A stretch of DNA of 64,000 bases from Calliopsis andreniformis (taxonomy: Eukaryota; Arthropoda; Insecta; Hymenoptera; Andrenidae): the NCBI RefSeq assembly GCF_051401765.1, contig NC_135066.1, positions 17,463,001-17,527,000 of the forward strand. The letters are read 5' to 3'. Below the pieces are notes generated by a model that ran no database searches, was not told where the DNA came from, and saw nothing but the letters and a program-made list of their open reading frames with translations. Shown here one piece after another: positions 23,118-36,400 of this stretch. The translations under genes were made by a program, and so were the position numbers. Every line of letters begins with the position of its first letter. Position 1 is the stretch's first letter.

Positions 23118-26100
23118 ATGGAGGAAGCAGCAGGTTAGTCTTTGTAATTTATCTTAATTTTGAAATTGTAGCATTGTATTTAATTTTGGAAATATTTTTT
23201 GGCAATTATTTGATAAGTTATGTACTTAGTAAAGGCTAGAATTTCAGCGTTTAATATAATAGGAATATTTTATACATTTTCTTTGTCCTCACTTCTAGAT
23301 CCTAGAGTGACGGACTGGCTCTTAATGGACAGCCCGGTTCCATTGTTAGGGATTATATCCCTTTATCTGGCGTTCGTTCTTCGCCTCGGACCACTTTATA
23401 TGAAAAACCGAAAGCCGTACAATCTGAACAGGGTCATGATATTTTATAACATCCTTGCAGGGACTGCGAGTGCTGCTGTATTTTACGGAGTGAGTTCTTC
23501 TTAATTAACTCACTTATTCTATGCACTGTTCTAGTATTTCGTGATGCACTTTAATCATTCAAAATAATTAGATAATAGGATAGCACTTTTGCTTAATTAC
23601 CCCTCTTAAATGCTTCCCTGCGGTAGCATGAAATTACTTCATTGTTTATGGTTTCGAGAACATAGTTGTTTGGAAGTAGAAAATTGAAATGAAATTTTTA
23701 TAATAAACTGTACACACTTTCTTGTCAAAGTATGTAAGTAGTAGGATTTTGAATTTTCAGCTTCTCACATCAGGCTTCACTACGAAATACTCTTTAGGAT
23801 GCGAGCATCATATTATTTCCTATGATCCTGAATCTTATCGCGTGAGTAGCATTAAATAAGTATCTTAAAACTAAAAATTCGAAAAATTAATATTGTCATC
23901 ATTATAGATGGCTCGATGGGTATGGAGGCTTTTAATATTGAAACTCTTCGAATTGGTCGACACTGTTATCTTCATTTTGAGAAAAAAGTACAATCAAGCT
24001 TCCTTCCTTCATATTTATCATCATACGTCTACTGTCATCCTTGCATGGATAATGTGCAAATTTGTCCCAGGTAAATTTTTATACAAATTTATAACAGATG
24101 CCAGTGATCAGCTTATAACAAAAAAGACACAATATTTTTCTCATTAAAAGAAGAATTATAACATAGCCCCATAAAAAAGAAACTCCCTTTAAAATTATTC
24201 AAAAACATGTCCCATAAACTACACAGTATAACAATTCACCTTCTCTTTGTTCACAAATACGAATAAAAAATACCGAAATTCGCTCGAAAATTGAAACATG
24301 TTTTAATTTACAGGAGGTATGTGGACGTTCACGATTCTGCCAAACTGTATAGTGCACGTGATCATGTACACCTATTATCTGCTAGCCTGCTTGGGCCCAG
24401 AAATGCAAAAGAGGATCGCACCTTGGAAACAATATATTACGGGGTTACAAATGGTACGTTTCCATTTTCTATCTGGCTCCGCTATCTCGTACGTTGCATA
24501 CACAACGCCAGAATGCATACATTGTAACACGATGCTCGTTGCGCTGACTGAATTGCCGTGCTGGGAACGTTATTCGCTCATTTCACCGTGTGCGCGCCCC
24601 CGCGTGCTATCGCGTAATCGTAAAATTACATTTCGTCCTTGCCCGCGAATTTTTCAAAAGCGAAATTGCTATTGACGTTCGAGCCGCCGTATGTTGGCGC
24701 AAAGTAAATTAATCCGACCCAATAACGTGCACGCGCGGCCAGAAACAACAAAGCAAGGAGTGACTAATTCTTTGTAGGATGGGAAACGAAGTTGTGGAAA
24801 ATATTTTTTCAAGTTGAACGAATAACATTGACGACACGAAACACACGCAAGAGTACGGTTTTAAAGTATGGTTTTGTTAGTCTATGTTTTTCGATCCCGT
24901 TGTCAAGTCTCGGTTCAGGTATTAACAATTTTTCTTTTCGTGTAAATTAAAATTAAAATTGTGTTAGGTAGAGCGTTGTTAATGAATTGTTGAAATAGCT
25001 TCTTTATTTGGAAAACAGAGTCAAGAACGAGACACTTTTGTAAAGCAGGTGTTTGTGTATGTGTAAATGTGTTGAATTTAATGCTTCAAGAGAATTAACT
25101 GGCTACAGTGGCAATAATAAATTTAATATGTTTCATGTAACCAACAGCTAAAATTAAATTATTCTTTATATTCTCGCTAGCACGCCAAGAATCACGGGTG
25201 CGACGGATAAAAAGCATAAAATCTGAACGCCAATGGGAGCATGGAAACAATCTGTTTTGGGAATAACGAACCGTAGGGGAATCAATCGTGTTTTCGAAAA
25301 AAACCTTTGGCTTGACCCAAAAAGTCAGAATGTTCGCCTGATGGACGTAGCTGCAATCGGTTTAACGTTGTAAAACAAGGGTTACAAATTTTAGCTTACA
25401 GAAGCGGTAAAGTTCTATGATCCATAATTTAAGTTAAAATTGAAATAAAGCTCCATTTTAACAAGTTCGAATTACGAATTTAAGGAAAAAACCCTTGTGG
25501 ATAATTAAAATGGAATTTCATTTCTAGTCTCATATAGGTTTTCAGAACACGTCTGGCCACATACCGAATTGTTTTACTTAAGCTCTGCCCTGCCTGCGTT
25601 TCAGTAGTGTAGGTCAACCATATCTGCCACATTCGTACTACACGTATATGTGTACCATTTCATTGCGTACATTATTTTAAAAATACCTTCGAACAGAAGT
25701 TCTTTAGATTACTAAAAGCTTCATAGATGTATATATTATTGCTACTAGCAATAAGTTATTTCTAGACTGAAAGTCATTTCAAATAACGAGTAATTGCATC
25801 AAATTCTGCAAAAAGAAGATTCTATAAAAACTCTTTCTACCTTGATCTCCTTCAAGAATCGCAAGAACATCCTAACAAAACAAAAAAAGGAAAAAAGAAA
25901 GAACGCAAAAACGTTCCGCTCAGCTCGATATTATCACTGAACGCGTGGATCAGGCCACTTCTATGTATAAAGCTCCCTGAATGAAAAGATTCTATTGAGT
26001 TACTTAACCGAAGGGCCGCGAGAAAAACCTACAAAAGCCACTAGAGCACGGAATACCGTCGTATTTTTATACATCGAATCGCCGTCGAAAGGCGCAATAT

Positions 26101-27126
26101 GTTGTCCGATGAATACGAAACACACGAGCCAGCTAAGCGTGTGCTTGGGCTGCAATGTCTACGCTGGCCCATGCTCCGCTCCCGCCTTCCCTAACTCGAT
26201 AACCAGATTTTCACAAGGGCTGAAAAGGACGTAAGAGCCCGATGCGGAACTACACGTGTACTACTCGCGAATAGCGATTTGATTTGCGTCCGAGTCATGG
26301 GCAGGGGGAACAACAGGGCGAAATGGAACGGCGGTCGATCGGGGCTGGGGGACCGAGGGGGTGGCATTGGTTTTTAATTAAATAATCCGCCAGCGGAAAA
26401 CTTTTGTTTCTGGCGAGATATATCGACGGGATGATTTATCGAGTTACGTGTGGTGGTTTAATTCCGAGGGAAGCGTTTATGGTACGCGAAATGGGACGGA
26501 GAAGAGCACAGGGTAAAGTGTCATTTTACGTACAATGCGGAGAGAGGGTTTAGCGAGCCTGCTGTGTCGCGAACAACGTTGCTCTGCCCTCGTGCTTCTC
26601 TCTTGCAGCACTTAGTTTTCATTCCTTCAAATCGAGAGCGTTCTCTTGCTTTTGGCTTTTTTGATCGCGGGACCATAGGAATTCGTGTTATAATACTGCA
26701 GGCGAGATTTATTATTGACTTTTGGAGGGTTCGGTGGTACAGTCCTTTGAGCTTTGCAATGCAGGATGCTTTTAAATTGAAAGGGGTAGAAATCCGATTT
26801 TTCCGAGAACCTTTGTGAATCTTATATCTAAAATATTCAAGGATTCGAAGAAGTTCTTGACCTGAGATTTTACTTTTTGTATTTAGGTACAATAATGGAT
26901 CAATAACGAAGCAGAATAACTTTGAAAGAAAATATACCTACAGTATCTTTTGATGTTACAGGTACAGTTTGTCATCATGTTAGGTCACATATTACAAGCT
27001 TTCTCACCCTCCTGTGAGCCACATCGAAGACCGATTGCTTACATCTACATGTCTCAGATTCTCGCCATATTCTACATGTTCTGCGACTATTACAAGAAAT
27101 CATATCTCAGAAAGAAGGCGGAGTAA
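23118..27126 (+). CDS. ELOVL-type very-long-chain fatty acid elongase, six exons
   Basis: Coding exons: 23118-23133, 23299-23489, 23761-23841, 23908-24070, 24314-24453 and 26962-27126. All introns are GT-AG and the joined frame gives 251 aa. The protein is a multi-pass ER membrane enzyme for the condensation step of fatty acid elongation (acyl-CoA plus malonyl-CoA). Diagnostic blocks: DPRVTDWLLM near the N terminus, NRKPYNL, KLFELVDTVIFILRKK (K108-K123), the catalytic HIYHH box (H131, H134, H135), HVIMYTYY (165-172), and a final membrane segment in exon 6. The C terminus ends KKAE, a dilysine ER-retrieval signal. At 251 aa it is short for the family (about 260-320). The upstream frame encodes NVGLFETYRYV just before MEEAAD, matching the usual N-terminal pattern, so translation may start further upstream in another exon. 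Paralogue and preferred chain length cannot be told from this. Confidence 0.93.
24454..26961 (+). other. Intron 5 of the elongase gene (2.5 kb)
   Basis: GT-AG intron (donor GTACGT, acceptor TTACAG). Its second half (about 25,950-26,820) is GC-richer, with open frames on both strands (26521-26892 on -, 26564-26818 on +) that lack known domains. No second gene or transposon end was recognised. Confidence 0.7.
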
Positions 27127-27199
27127 CGGTCCAATATACCACATGAACATTAGGGTAAGTGTGAATCAGAAATTCAAGAGAAACATTCTATTTATCTCA

Positions 27200-27205
27200 A
27201 ATAAA
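27200..27205 (+). promoter_or_regulatory. Polyadenylation signal of the elongase gene
   Basis: An AATAAA hexamer lies 74 bp after the TAA stop codon of the elongase. Confidence 0.65.
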
Positions 27206-30109
27206 TTATCCATAGTCTCTTTCTCCATTTATCCATTCTACCTACCCCAGTAACATCTAATTACCATCAAACAAAGCAGTGAGACGAAATCATACGAAAA
27301 TGATATTCCATCCATCGTTTCCATCAATTTTATTCGAAATTCATCAGTTACAGTTTTATCACAATCAGAGTATAACATCCACCATTATCTCATTACGTAA
27401 AACCATACTAATGTTCCCGATTCTATTGTATCAATTTTATTAAATAATCGATCCTTCGCGCAGCTCATTATTATCCATTATAAGCCATTTTATTAAAATG
27501 AGCATCTTTTGTTTGACAGGTCGTTCCAGGGAGTGTAATGACGGATCGTATGTACACAGCCGTTATGAAAATCGTTTAGATTCCATCTTTTGCGGCCTGA
27601 CTCTTCATTAGCTCGGCCCGACCTGGGAAAGCCAGGACAGCCGTGTGTCTACGTAGTAATAATTTCCGTGGGAAATCAGAATGGAACGATTGGGGCGGTG
27701 GATGGCGCGCGAGCGCCTCGTTCGATATATCGCGCGAGTGAAATACGCCGGAAAGACATGCATCGGGAGCGAAGGAAGCTGTTTCGACGCGAGACAGAAT
27801 CATGATACATTTTGTTCGCCGGAATGCTTTTAGTCAGACCCTCGTCTCTTTGTCTTTCTCGCCCCCTTGTGGATCGAGACATATTACATTCTGCTTCTGT
27901 GTAATATTGACAGGAACGCCGTAGCTTTCGCGAGACCGTACCCGTGACCGCCAATTTCTTCGAATCCAAGAGATAGATCCACGTCAACCTTTGACTATTC
28001 TATTTTTGGTTTTAACTTTCAGGAAAAATTTGCCCCTCTTTTCCAGATTTATAAGGGCGTTTTTTTTATATTACTGTAGAGTAAGGTTCGTTGCATATAC
28101 AAATTCCATTTTCCGATTTACACTTTTTTATGTCGCTGGGTCTGATAGGCTATACATATATCCTCTTTTATAAGCCAATTTATTTGAACTAAGAATCACA
28201 ATGTAGACAGTGTACGCGTGTGGTAGAAATACAAAATGTAAGGAACATTCTCGAAAAACTAACTATAATTATTACTATGGGCTTCGATACGAAATTTACT
28301 CGATACGTAATATTTTATACATGTATATTAGAATGACAAACTAATTGTCAAACGTTTATAATAAATTTTATCAAATACAGGTACCAGCTGGTGTTACTCA
28401 TTAATCCTTGTCATCAAAGTTCCTTTTCATTTATTTAAAAGCTGACAGAACATTTAAAGAAAAAGACTAAAAAACTGGAACTTATCAAAGCCATTTAGAA
28501 CTCAACAATTGCTTGTAGAAAGACAGAAAACTATCAAGCGTGTGTCTGCAATCACCTTTCCCTTATTTTCATACATAGAACCAATTTCCACTTTTCCAAC
28601 AGCTACACAGCATTCAATTTCCAACGAGTTCTTAACCAAAGCCAGTTCCACGGGCCCTTTCTCGATCGAAAGCTTTTTGCCAGTCGTTTCTTCGAAGCCT
28701 CGAGTTTTAACACGACTGCATTTGGATGTATATCCTTTCTCGCGGTCGACCACACACCGTGGCCATCTTCCACGTACGTGGAACGCGCTGGCTTTGGTGA
28801 ACACGCGTGTCCGAAAGGGGTGGCATCAGAGCCGTCGTTTTCCTGGCCAACCGAAATTAGCATAGAGGATTAACGCGTCCGTGGCTTAAAGTCGACACGC
28901 ATGGTTGCATGCCGATAAGACTTTATTAACGTCGGGCTTATTTGACCCGCACTGTCGACCGCCTGTGGCTCTTTACATCGCACCGACTCCCAGTGTCTGA
29001 CTCTAGCCTGATTCACTGTTAATTTTGAGCATCACTGCGAAGAAAATACTTTTGTCGCTGGGAAAAATTGAAATTTGGAATTCTTTTAGTGTCCCAGGGA
29101 GGGAATTACCACGCTTTTAGGATACTATCATTTTAATATATAATATAATATATTTAATATATATTCTGAGGATCGCAGGACATTAATAATTCTACTGCTG
29201 CAAAAATTTCCAGAATGAGTATATTATTTAGAAAGTGAACTAAAAATTTCCAATAACGACGGCAGAATAAATTCTAGAGTTTCAAATAATAAATAAAGAT
29301 AAAGTATTTTGTATTTAATTTGGCATTTAAATAGTGTTTTACCTAGGTAGTGTTAAACTGCAGTCTGGTGACTATTGCAAGGCTGCATATTTGACACTCT
29401 GTGGACAATTGTCTATCAAGTAGTGTTTTGAATACTTAATTAAGTAGATACTCACTTTATATACAGTCTCTTACTGAAGTGTGACTTCCATAGAAGAAAA
29501 AATAATAATGATTTGAGCAAGAGATACGCCGAGATCACTGCGAATTATTCAACAAAGATAAAGCATGGATAAGCAGATAATCTATTCTATGTTATTCCTG
29601 TAACTTCGTCTCAGTACGCTCCAAGGGAAAGGATTAGCGTCCCTTGCACTGAATTAATAATATTGAAGGTTCTAGAGGACCTATTGCACTCTCTGCCCTG
29701 AAATAAGGAATATATTCCCTGTGCCCCAGCACGCAATGCACACACATCGTGAAAGAAAAGGAAGGAGAACAGATCTTTTCGCGTGAAACGTACGATGGTA
29801 TGGTCGCTGCTCGTTTTACCTTCGCCCTCGTGAATTCATTTTTTAGATTTCGCAGGGTTTGCCATGGTCCGACGTACCTTGCTCCTCGTCGTGTCGCAAG
29901 TTCTACGATCTGCAAATTTCACATAGCCAAGGGAAGGGATGTTCTTTCCTTCGGGAGAAGACATTGGTGGGCTTTGTTCAGACAATTTCTGCTGAGAAAA
30001 TAATTTTATGATTTCGTTTCCACCCCTTTTGTTGTGAATATTTCAAATACGTGCAGTGCGTGGACGAGTAGGGTCAGTTTGTTCTCAAGACTTCTTATTG
30101 CACCCTCAA
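27206..30109. other. Non-coding region, no gene recognised
   Basis: CpG-rich patches at about 27540-27970 and 28500-29000 carry long open frames on both strands without recognisable domains. A run of TA-rich words occurs at 29135-29166. No exon with a conserved protein family was found. Confidence 0.55.
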
Positions 30110-30497
30110 AGCTTCCTCTCTGGAGAAATAAATAAAAAAGCTCATGTTTATTAACTTTTAGTTGTTAAAGTGAGACCATAGTCCATCCTGTAATTCAACC
30201 ATTTGCGTTTGTTATAAAATAAATATATGGATAACTTGCAGAAATTAATTAATTGAGAAATTGTGAATTTTGTATGACACTATAAATTTTTTTCTATAAT
30301 AGAAGCTTCCTCTCTGGAGAAATGAATAACAAAGCTCATGTTTATTAACTTTTAGTTGTTAAAGTGAGACCATAGTCCTTCCTGTAATTCAACCATTTGC
30401 GTTTGTTAAAAAATAAATATATGGATAACTTGCAGAAATTAATTAATTGAGAAATTGTGAATTTTGTATGACACTATAAATTGTTTTCTATAATAGA
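30110..30497 (+). repeat. 194-bp tandem duplication, two copies
   Basis: Copy 1 is 30110-30303 and copy 2 is 30304-30497. I count five base differences and no length change over 194 positions, about 97% identity. Both copies begin AGCTTCCTCTCTGGAGAAAT, and a fragment of the start (AGC) follows copy 2. High identity in non-coding DNA points to a recent event. Confidence 0.95.
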
Positions 30498-33400
30498 AGC
30501 CTAATAACCTTATTACAGTATATTTTAGTACTAACACTACTATATATTAGTCAATGGTTAAATGACAAATTTGTTTCCATAACTTACTATCCCTCTGCAT
30601 TTGATCATCCTGTAGCTCTGAATCACCCATATATATTCCTTATTTTTATATGACATATTCCATACTGCTATCTATACGATGTTCAGTAATAATAATCAGA
30701 CTATTCTTTTTTCCATTTTTATTCCTCCCAGTAAATACCAGGCTCGCTGTTGTTTGTCCGAATGACGAATTTGCACAGTCCTCGTTTTCCGCGAAAGTAA
30801 ACACGAGCTGAGTAATGGTAGACTGTCGTATTTTTACGCAACGAGAATCTCTTGATTGTTAACGGTGCTCTTTCATTCGGAAAAAAAAGCATAGATCGCG
30901 AAGCTCAACGTCAGTGAACGGTGCAGCGGTTTACATTAAACAAGTCCTCGTGCTATTTAATACTCCGGGAACCACAATCGTCAAAAGACAGCACATTGAG
31001 CGTCTCCAAACAGAGTAGAAACCAGAATAACCGAAAGTCCGCGTATTCGAATTGAAAAATCCGAAAGTGGAGGCTCGCTCGGCGCAAAACTCGCGCTCGT
31101 AAACCGTGAAATATTTCGCGAGAATATAAATTGTGCCACGGTGAACGCGAGGCGACGCTGGAATTGCGGCGTCGTCCAGCCTCCAGCGTGAAACCGCGTC
31201 ATTTTTTATCGGTCGAAAATTTTAATACTCTGTACAAGAGATCTCATTATCGCATTATTGGGCAGCTTCCACTAGGTGTGCCATAGATAGGAAGCCTAAA
31301 TTTGAAAAAAGTAGAAGTAATATAATTATTATAATACTGCAAGTAACATTTCAACCTGTAATTAATTTGTGAGAACACTAGGTTTGACTAACGAAAACCA
31401 GCTGAACTTATCACGTGAAAATTGCTCTGATTGTTGCGCTGGAATTAATCTCATATAGTCACGAATTGAACACAGTGACGTCTGGTATTTTGATAAAAGT
31501 TTGAATACGAATATGTGACAGCAACAGTCATGTGGTCCAGTGGAAGCACGTCAGTGCCCGTACGACATCGTTCACGAATTCTCTGCGACGAGGTATTCAT
31601 TAAAACGTCAGGAAAGAGTATTCGTCACGAGAACACGAATCGTAGATCTCGTAGCGCTGGCAATAGGGGTAGATCGCGATATTTACGATCGGTATAAAAC
31701 ATAGGGGACGCGGTTGGGTCGGAAAACGTGGCGGACGATAGCGTCCTGGAATTTAATAACCACCGAGTACGGACTTGAACCCGTTTAGAATTTAATACTA
31801 ATTTAAAAGAGATTAGTTCCGTATCCGACGCTAGACAAGGATCACCGCTCCCATCCCCTCCCCATGTCTGACCTGGGGCTAAATTTCAGGGGCAGTAACC
31901 GGGCACAGAAGCTGTGTTCCCATGGGGCGAAAGCGGCTTACTTAATTGAGCTTAATTTAAATTTAATTTAATTTCCCCTCGCACTCCACGGACAGCCTCT
32001 CCACCGAGCTCGTAGACGTGCGTGTCTCTTGTCGCTTTCTAGATTCTTTGATACAGAAGGTAGCAGCGTTAAGTGGCAATCGGTGTCGTTAGTGTCGGCC
32101 ATTGCCAAAATATTTAATTATTGCGATGCATGCCTGTGTGCACCTTTTGATTCAAGTACTGATACTGGTATTGGGATGGTTGAAGACACGCCTTAATGGG
32201 TAGTTAACAGTTCTCGTAAACGCTGATGTACAGTGCCACTCGTAGGTATTCGAACAGTGTCACATGTAGAGTAAAATATAGGTTTCTTTATAGTATCTGA
32301 TGTATATTTTTTAAATTTGTTTCGTATTTCTATTATGTTTTAAAATTAAGTATATAATAATTACAGTAATTTTATTTTTGGCAGTAAATAGTGGTTAGTT
32401 TAAGAGACAAATATCGGTTGTTACCGATAAATCTGTAATTTTCTAAACTTCTGAGTTCGTTCGAATACTTATGAGCGTTACTGTGTTCCTATTTGCAGTG
32501 ATCAGAGTAAATAAATGGCGATACTGAGGCATCTACATTTTTGTATTCCCCAAAGTAATACCCGCAGTGATTGAATATAGAAAAATTGTTTTCCAAGATC
32601 GAACATCCGTCATGATACTTCACGATACTTCTCCGAAATCGTTTTACACTTCAGACGGCTGAAGTTTGAAGGCCCCCCAACACCAAATGATTTACGCTGG
32701 ATTTAAATCATCGAGGTCTTCACGAAGGCTCGTCGAAATCTACCGTGCTTGGCTAGCAAAACCCTTCCACGAGGAAGAACTTTCCTTTTTCTTTTTCTCC
32801 CTCTCCTGCTGCCTTCTCTCCTCACAGAGGAATTCATCTCGCGAAAAAGTTGGCTGAGCACTCGGTTGTTCTTCCTTCTCAGGTGCGTTGCTCGTAATGT
32901 GATTGCTCGGCCGCGAGAAAGAAAGGAAGCTATGAGCGAACAGGAGCGAACGAACGCGCGCTGCAAAGGAGAGGGAAACTGATTCGAACGAAAACTTTGA
33001 ATATTTACGACTAGGCCGCGCTCCCACGTTCTCGGGGGCACCTTTTAAAATTTATTAGCGAATATCGATGAAATTCCATGGTGGCCCAGGGTTTAACGGG
33101 AGAGGAGGTCGATCAGCGTGCGGCTAAGAAAAATCTCGATGGAGGAAGTTCGTTTGGGGGTTGATAGCGAGGGTCTATTGAATTCCGCTGAACGTGACAG
33201 CGAGAACTCGTGTGGAAGACGGTGGATCGGAAATTTATGGGGGTGACTCTATGTATTTATGCCTTAATTGTGATGTGGTACGAATTTTAGAGCGATATTA
33301 AGAGCTGAGGTGAGTTATATTTTTGAAATTAGAAGAGGGGTGAAAACCTTACTCCTGAGCTCAAAAAAGTTAGAAAATAAGTCCCTTGTCAGGTAGTAAA

Positions 33401-36400
33401 TTTTTTAAGGATTCTTTCACCAAATAAACTTCTATCTTTTAGAACACATTACAGGCCATTAGAGAAGCCCTACTCCCTCAAGAAAGGTGTTAATAATTCC
33501 AAGAGCACATGGTGACAATTATGTAGATCGCTGCAAAAAATTTCATATCCTTATAAAACGAATATGTCCTTTTCTCAAAACGGTGCGAATTTAAAGAATA
33601 AAAGTCCATCTGAAGGAAACGTCCACTTCCTTTGATTTAAGAGTGTCGAGACCTCGTTTGACTTATAAAAGAGAACAGGGAGGTTAAATATTCTGGAACA
33701 AGAAAGGGAAAGGTTCTCTTATTTCTTATGCAGATAGGGGGCAGTTTATACAGAACGGTTTTGTAATTCAAACGTGCCACAAACACGGCATTAATTTCTG
33801 TATGCGGTTGTCCTGTCCCTTTCTCCCAAGATCGGGTTAAAAAAGCGACACTTTCCTTTTAATACGCGACGGAATAAAACATCATTCCGTTACGAGAACT
33901 TCCTCAGTACATCCTTTTCCCTTTTTTTCTGCTTCTCCCTTCGCCCGTCGACTTTTACACATAGAACACTGAATATTCATCGGTGAACTACGACGAGAAA
34001 GTTCCATCCGCGAAGGAGTGGACGAGCGACTTCGTTAGGGTCTTCCACCCTCTTCCGGTCCAAAGTTTCAGTCCTGAGCCTCGGATAAACTTTGATAAGG
34101 TAATATTGTTACCGGTGCCTCTGACAAACGAATAGCTTTCTACTTTGCCAAGGGAACGTGTCCGACGTCACTTCGACGAAGACGGATCAGATATAAAATT
34201 AGGAAAATCGTGCGTAAGATGGAAACTTTCGATAATTCCACCTCTGTTCTGGGAACCCTGGAGGTTTTTCGACCGTAGATAAGACAAGACTTTGCGGGAT
34301 AATGCTTTTAAGCGAAAGTTACAACAGAGCTAGTCTTTTGAGATGAGTAGAACTTCCCTTCTACGAGAGTAACCATCTTTTATTGCACTAATGACTATTC
34401 AGTAGTATGATCAGCGTGTCCTCCAGTGTCTTTTCTCTATTTCAAAGTAGACATTTACTCAAAGTATTTTATTTCTTCATATTCCACAGTCACTTTTCTT
34501 CTTACTTTAAGGTGATAGAAAATAAGCAATAGGATGTTAAAATAAAAGGGTCGGTGGATACTACAGACACACTTTCTGCACGAGCACGACTTGCTACGTC
34601 CTTTCGCGAAGACACTTCTAGATGTTCTGCTCGAAAGACTCAATCTTTGTCCCTGGTATTGGGACTTTAGTTTTCCCGAGGGGAAGTGTGACGCAGCGCA
34701 GGGGAAGAACCAGATGGCCTGCAACGTCTTATTGCGTGGCCTACTCAAGGGCCTGAAGGCCGACTCAACGTGGCCACTAAATCCTGTTTTCTCCGAGTGC
34801 CTCGAAAGCGTCGCCACAACATAATAATCTATTTGCATCCCTTCCTTTTACGCTTTCCTTCTTTTTTCTAATTCCCATACACACCCTCAATTCATATTTC
34901 TCTCTTCCTACCTCTATTCCTTTATTAGTCCCCTAATCCTCATTTCCTTCCACGTTCGTCAAATATCATCGAAGCTGAAACCGACCACGGATCTTCATTT
35001 TGGACCATTTCGCGTAGCACCAAGGATCTAACGAACCACCAGGAACCGCGGGCCAAACGAGCATCAGACATCTATGGAACAGCATTATCCCTGGCCAGGT
35101 TGATCACGAACGAGGGAAGAAGTCTCACGAGGTGAGAGAAGGAAAACGCAGCGGCTGATCGAACGATCTCGCGATTCCTCCTGCAGCTGGTGGTCGAGTT
35201 GCAGCGTAACAATTCGTAGCCCTAGCGATAAGCGGATTACGCTCGGCTACGTGCATCGAACCGAAATTAATTCAGTCAGTGGTTGGAGAAACGCGAGCGT
35301 TGCGCGCAGGTGAGGAGGGGGAAGCGGCGGTGAGGGGGAAGCGAAACAGGAAGGGCTTGGCTTATCCGTGGCTCGTTCCTCGTTGTTTGAAACGGGCGGT
35401 CGCGTTCGAAATGGGAAAACGGGTGGAAGGAAGTGTCGTTGATGGGCTAGCTAATGAGGGGGAGCCAGGATAATGTCGTTATAATAAGTAGCTGTGGCAG
35501 AGGAGGTGAGGCAGTGTTTTATAGTGCGAATGGTCCGCGCTACTAAGGACTTTAAATGTCCTCGCAGACGTTAAGTGACTCGGAGCGGAAGTCAGATAGC
35601 GCTTTATTGCTATCAGCGAACGGGCTTCCACTTCCTAGAGAAACATCGCTCTTCTCTGCCATAGCTAGATGGGTGGTGCTTAATTCGTTCCATGCACCGA
35701 ATCTTTTGTTCCTTGAATAACTCTTCTGGACGCATGGGGGGTACTTAAATAAAAATGATGGAGAATCATGAAGCAAGTAATTTTAATCGTAATATTCTAT
35801 TTTCTATTCGAGAATATTGCTTTTGCTTTAGAAATAATTATATCTATATATGAATGCTAAAGTTTTCTTCGGGATTTTGTTGTAGTTACTGTAATATTTA
35901 TGAAAAAAGAATGGTCAGACGAGAAACTAAACAGGCATTGAAATTTATAGTAAAAACGGCACATTTTGTCTAATATGGACAAAAAAAAATGAATAATAAT
36001 GGTAGCAATGACTAGCACGTGAAAAAATAGCTAGAAAGGGATGCTGGTAACGGAAATTCTTCGGATGAATATGCATGCGTCGCGTATGTGCGACTGTGAA
36101 AACATTGTTGGAAATGGTCCCTCTCTCGTTGCACTCTAACTCGATGATTTGTTCCTACGTTTTACGATGAAAAATTTTCGAAGGCCATAACCCTTCTCTC
36201 ATAAATTCCCCTGAAGAAGAGAGAAAAATTGCTCCGAATTTTTGCGTTTCTATAGATTTTGTCTTCTTCTCCTGTTTCATCTGAGAAATTTTATGACTTT
36301 AGGCCTACAGGAATACTTTATTCATAATAACGGGGAAATTAAATATAAAAAATATTCTATATTTTTTTGCTTAAACTTGCTGAACACGAGGTGAGATTTG

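Noticed and set aside
31755..31830. tRNA-like GGTTCAAGTCC word on the - strand
   Set aside because: The T-loop-like word lacks a proper 5-bp T stem and no acceptor or anticodon stem can be built around it.
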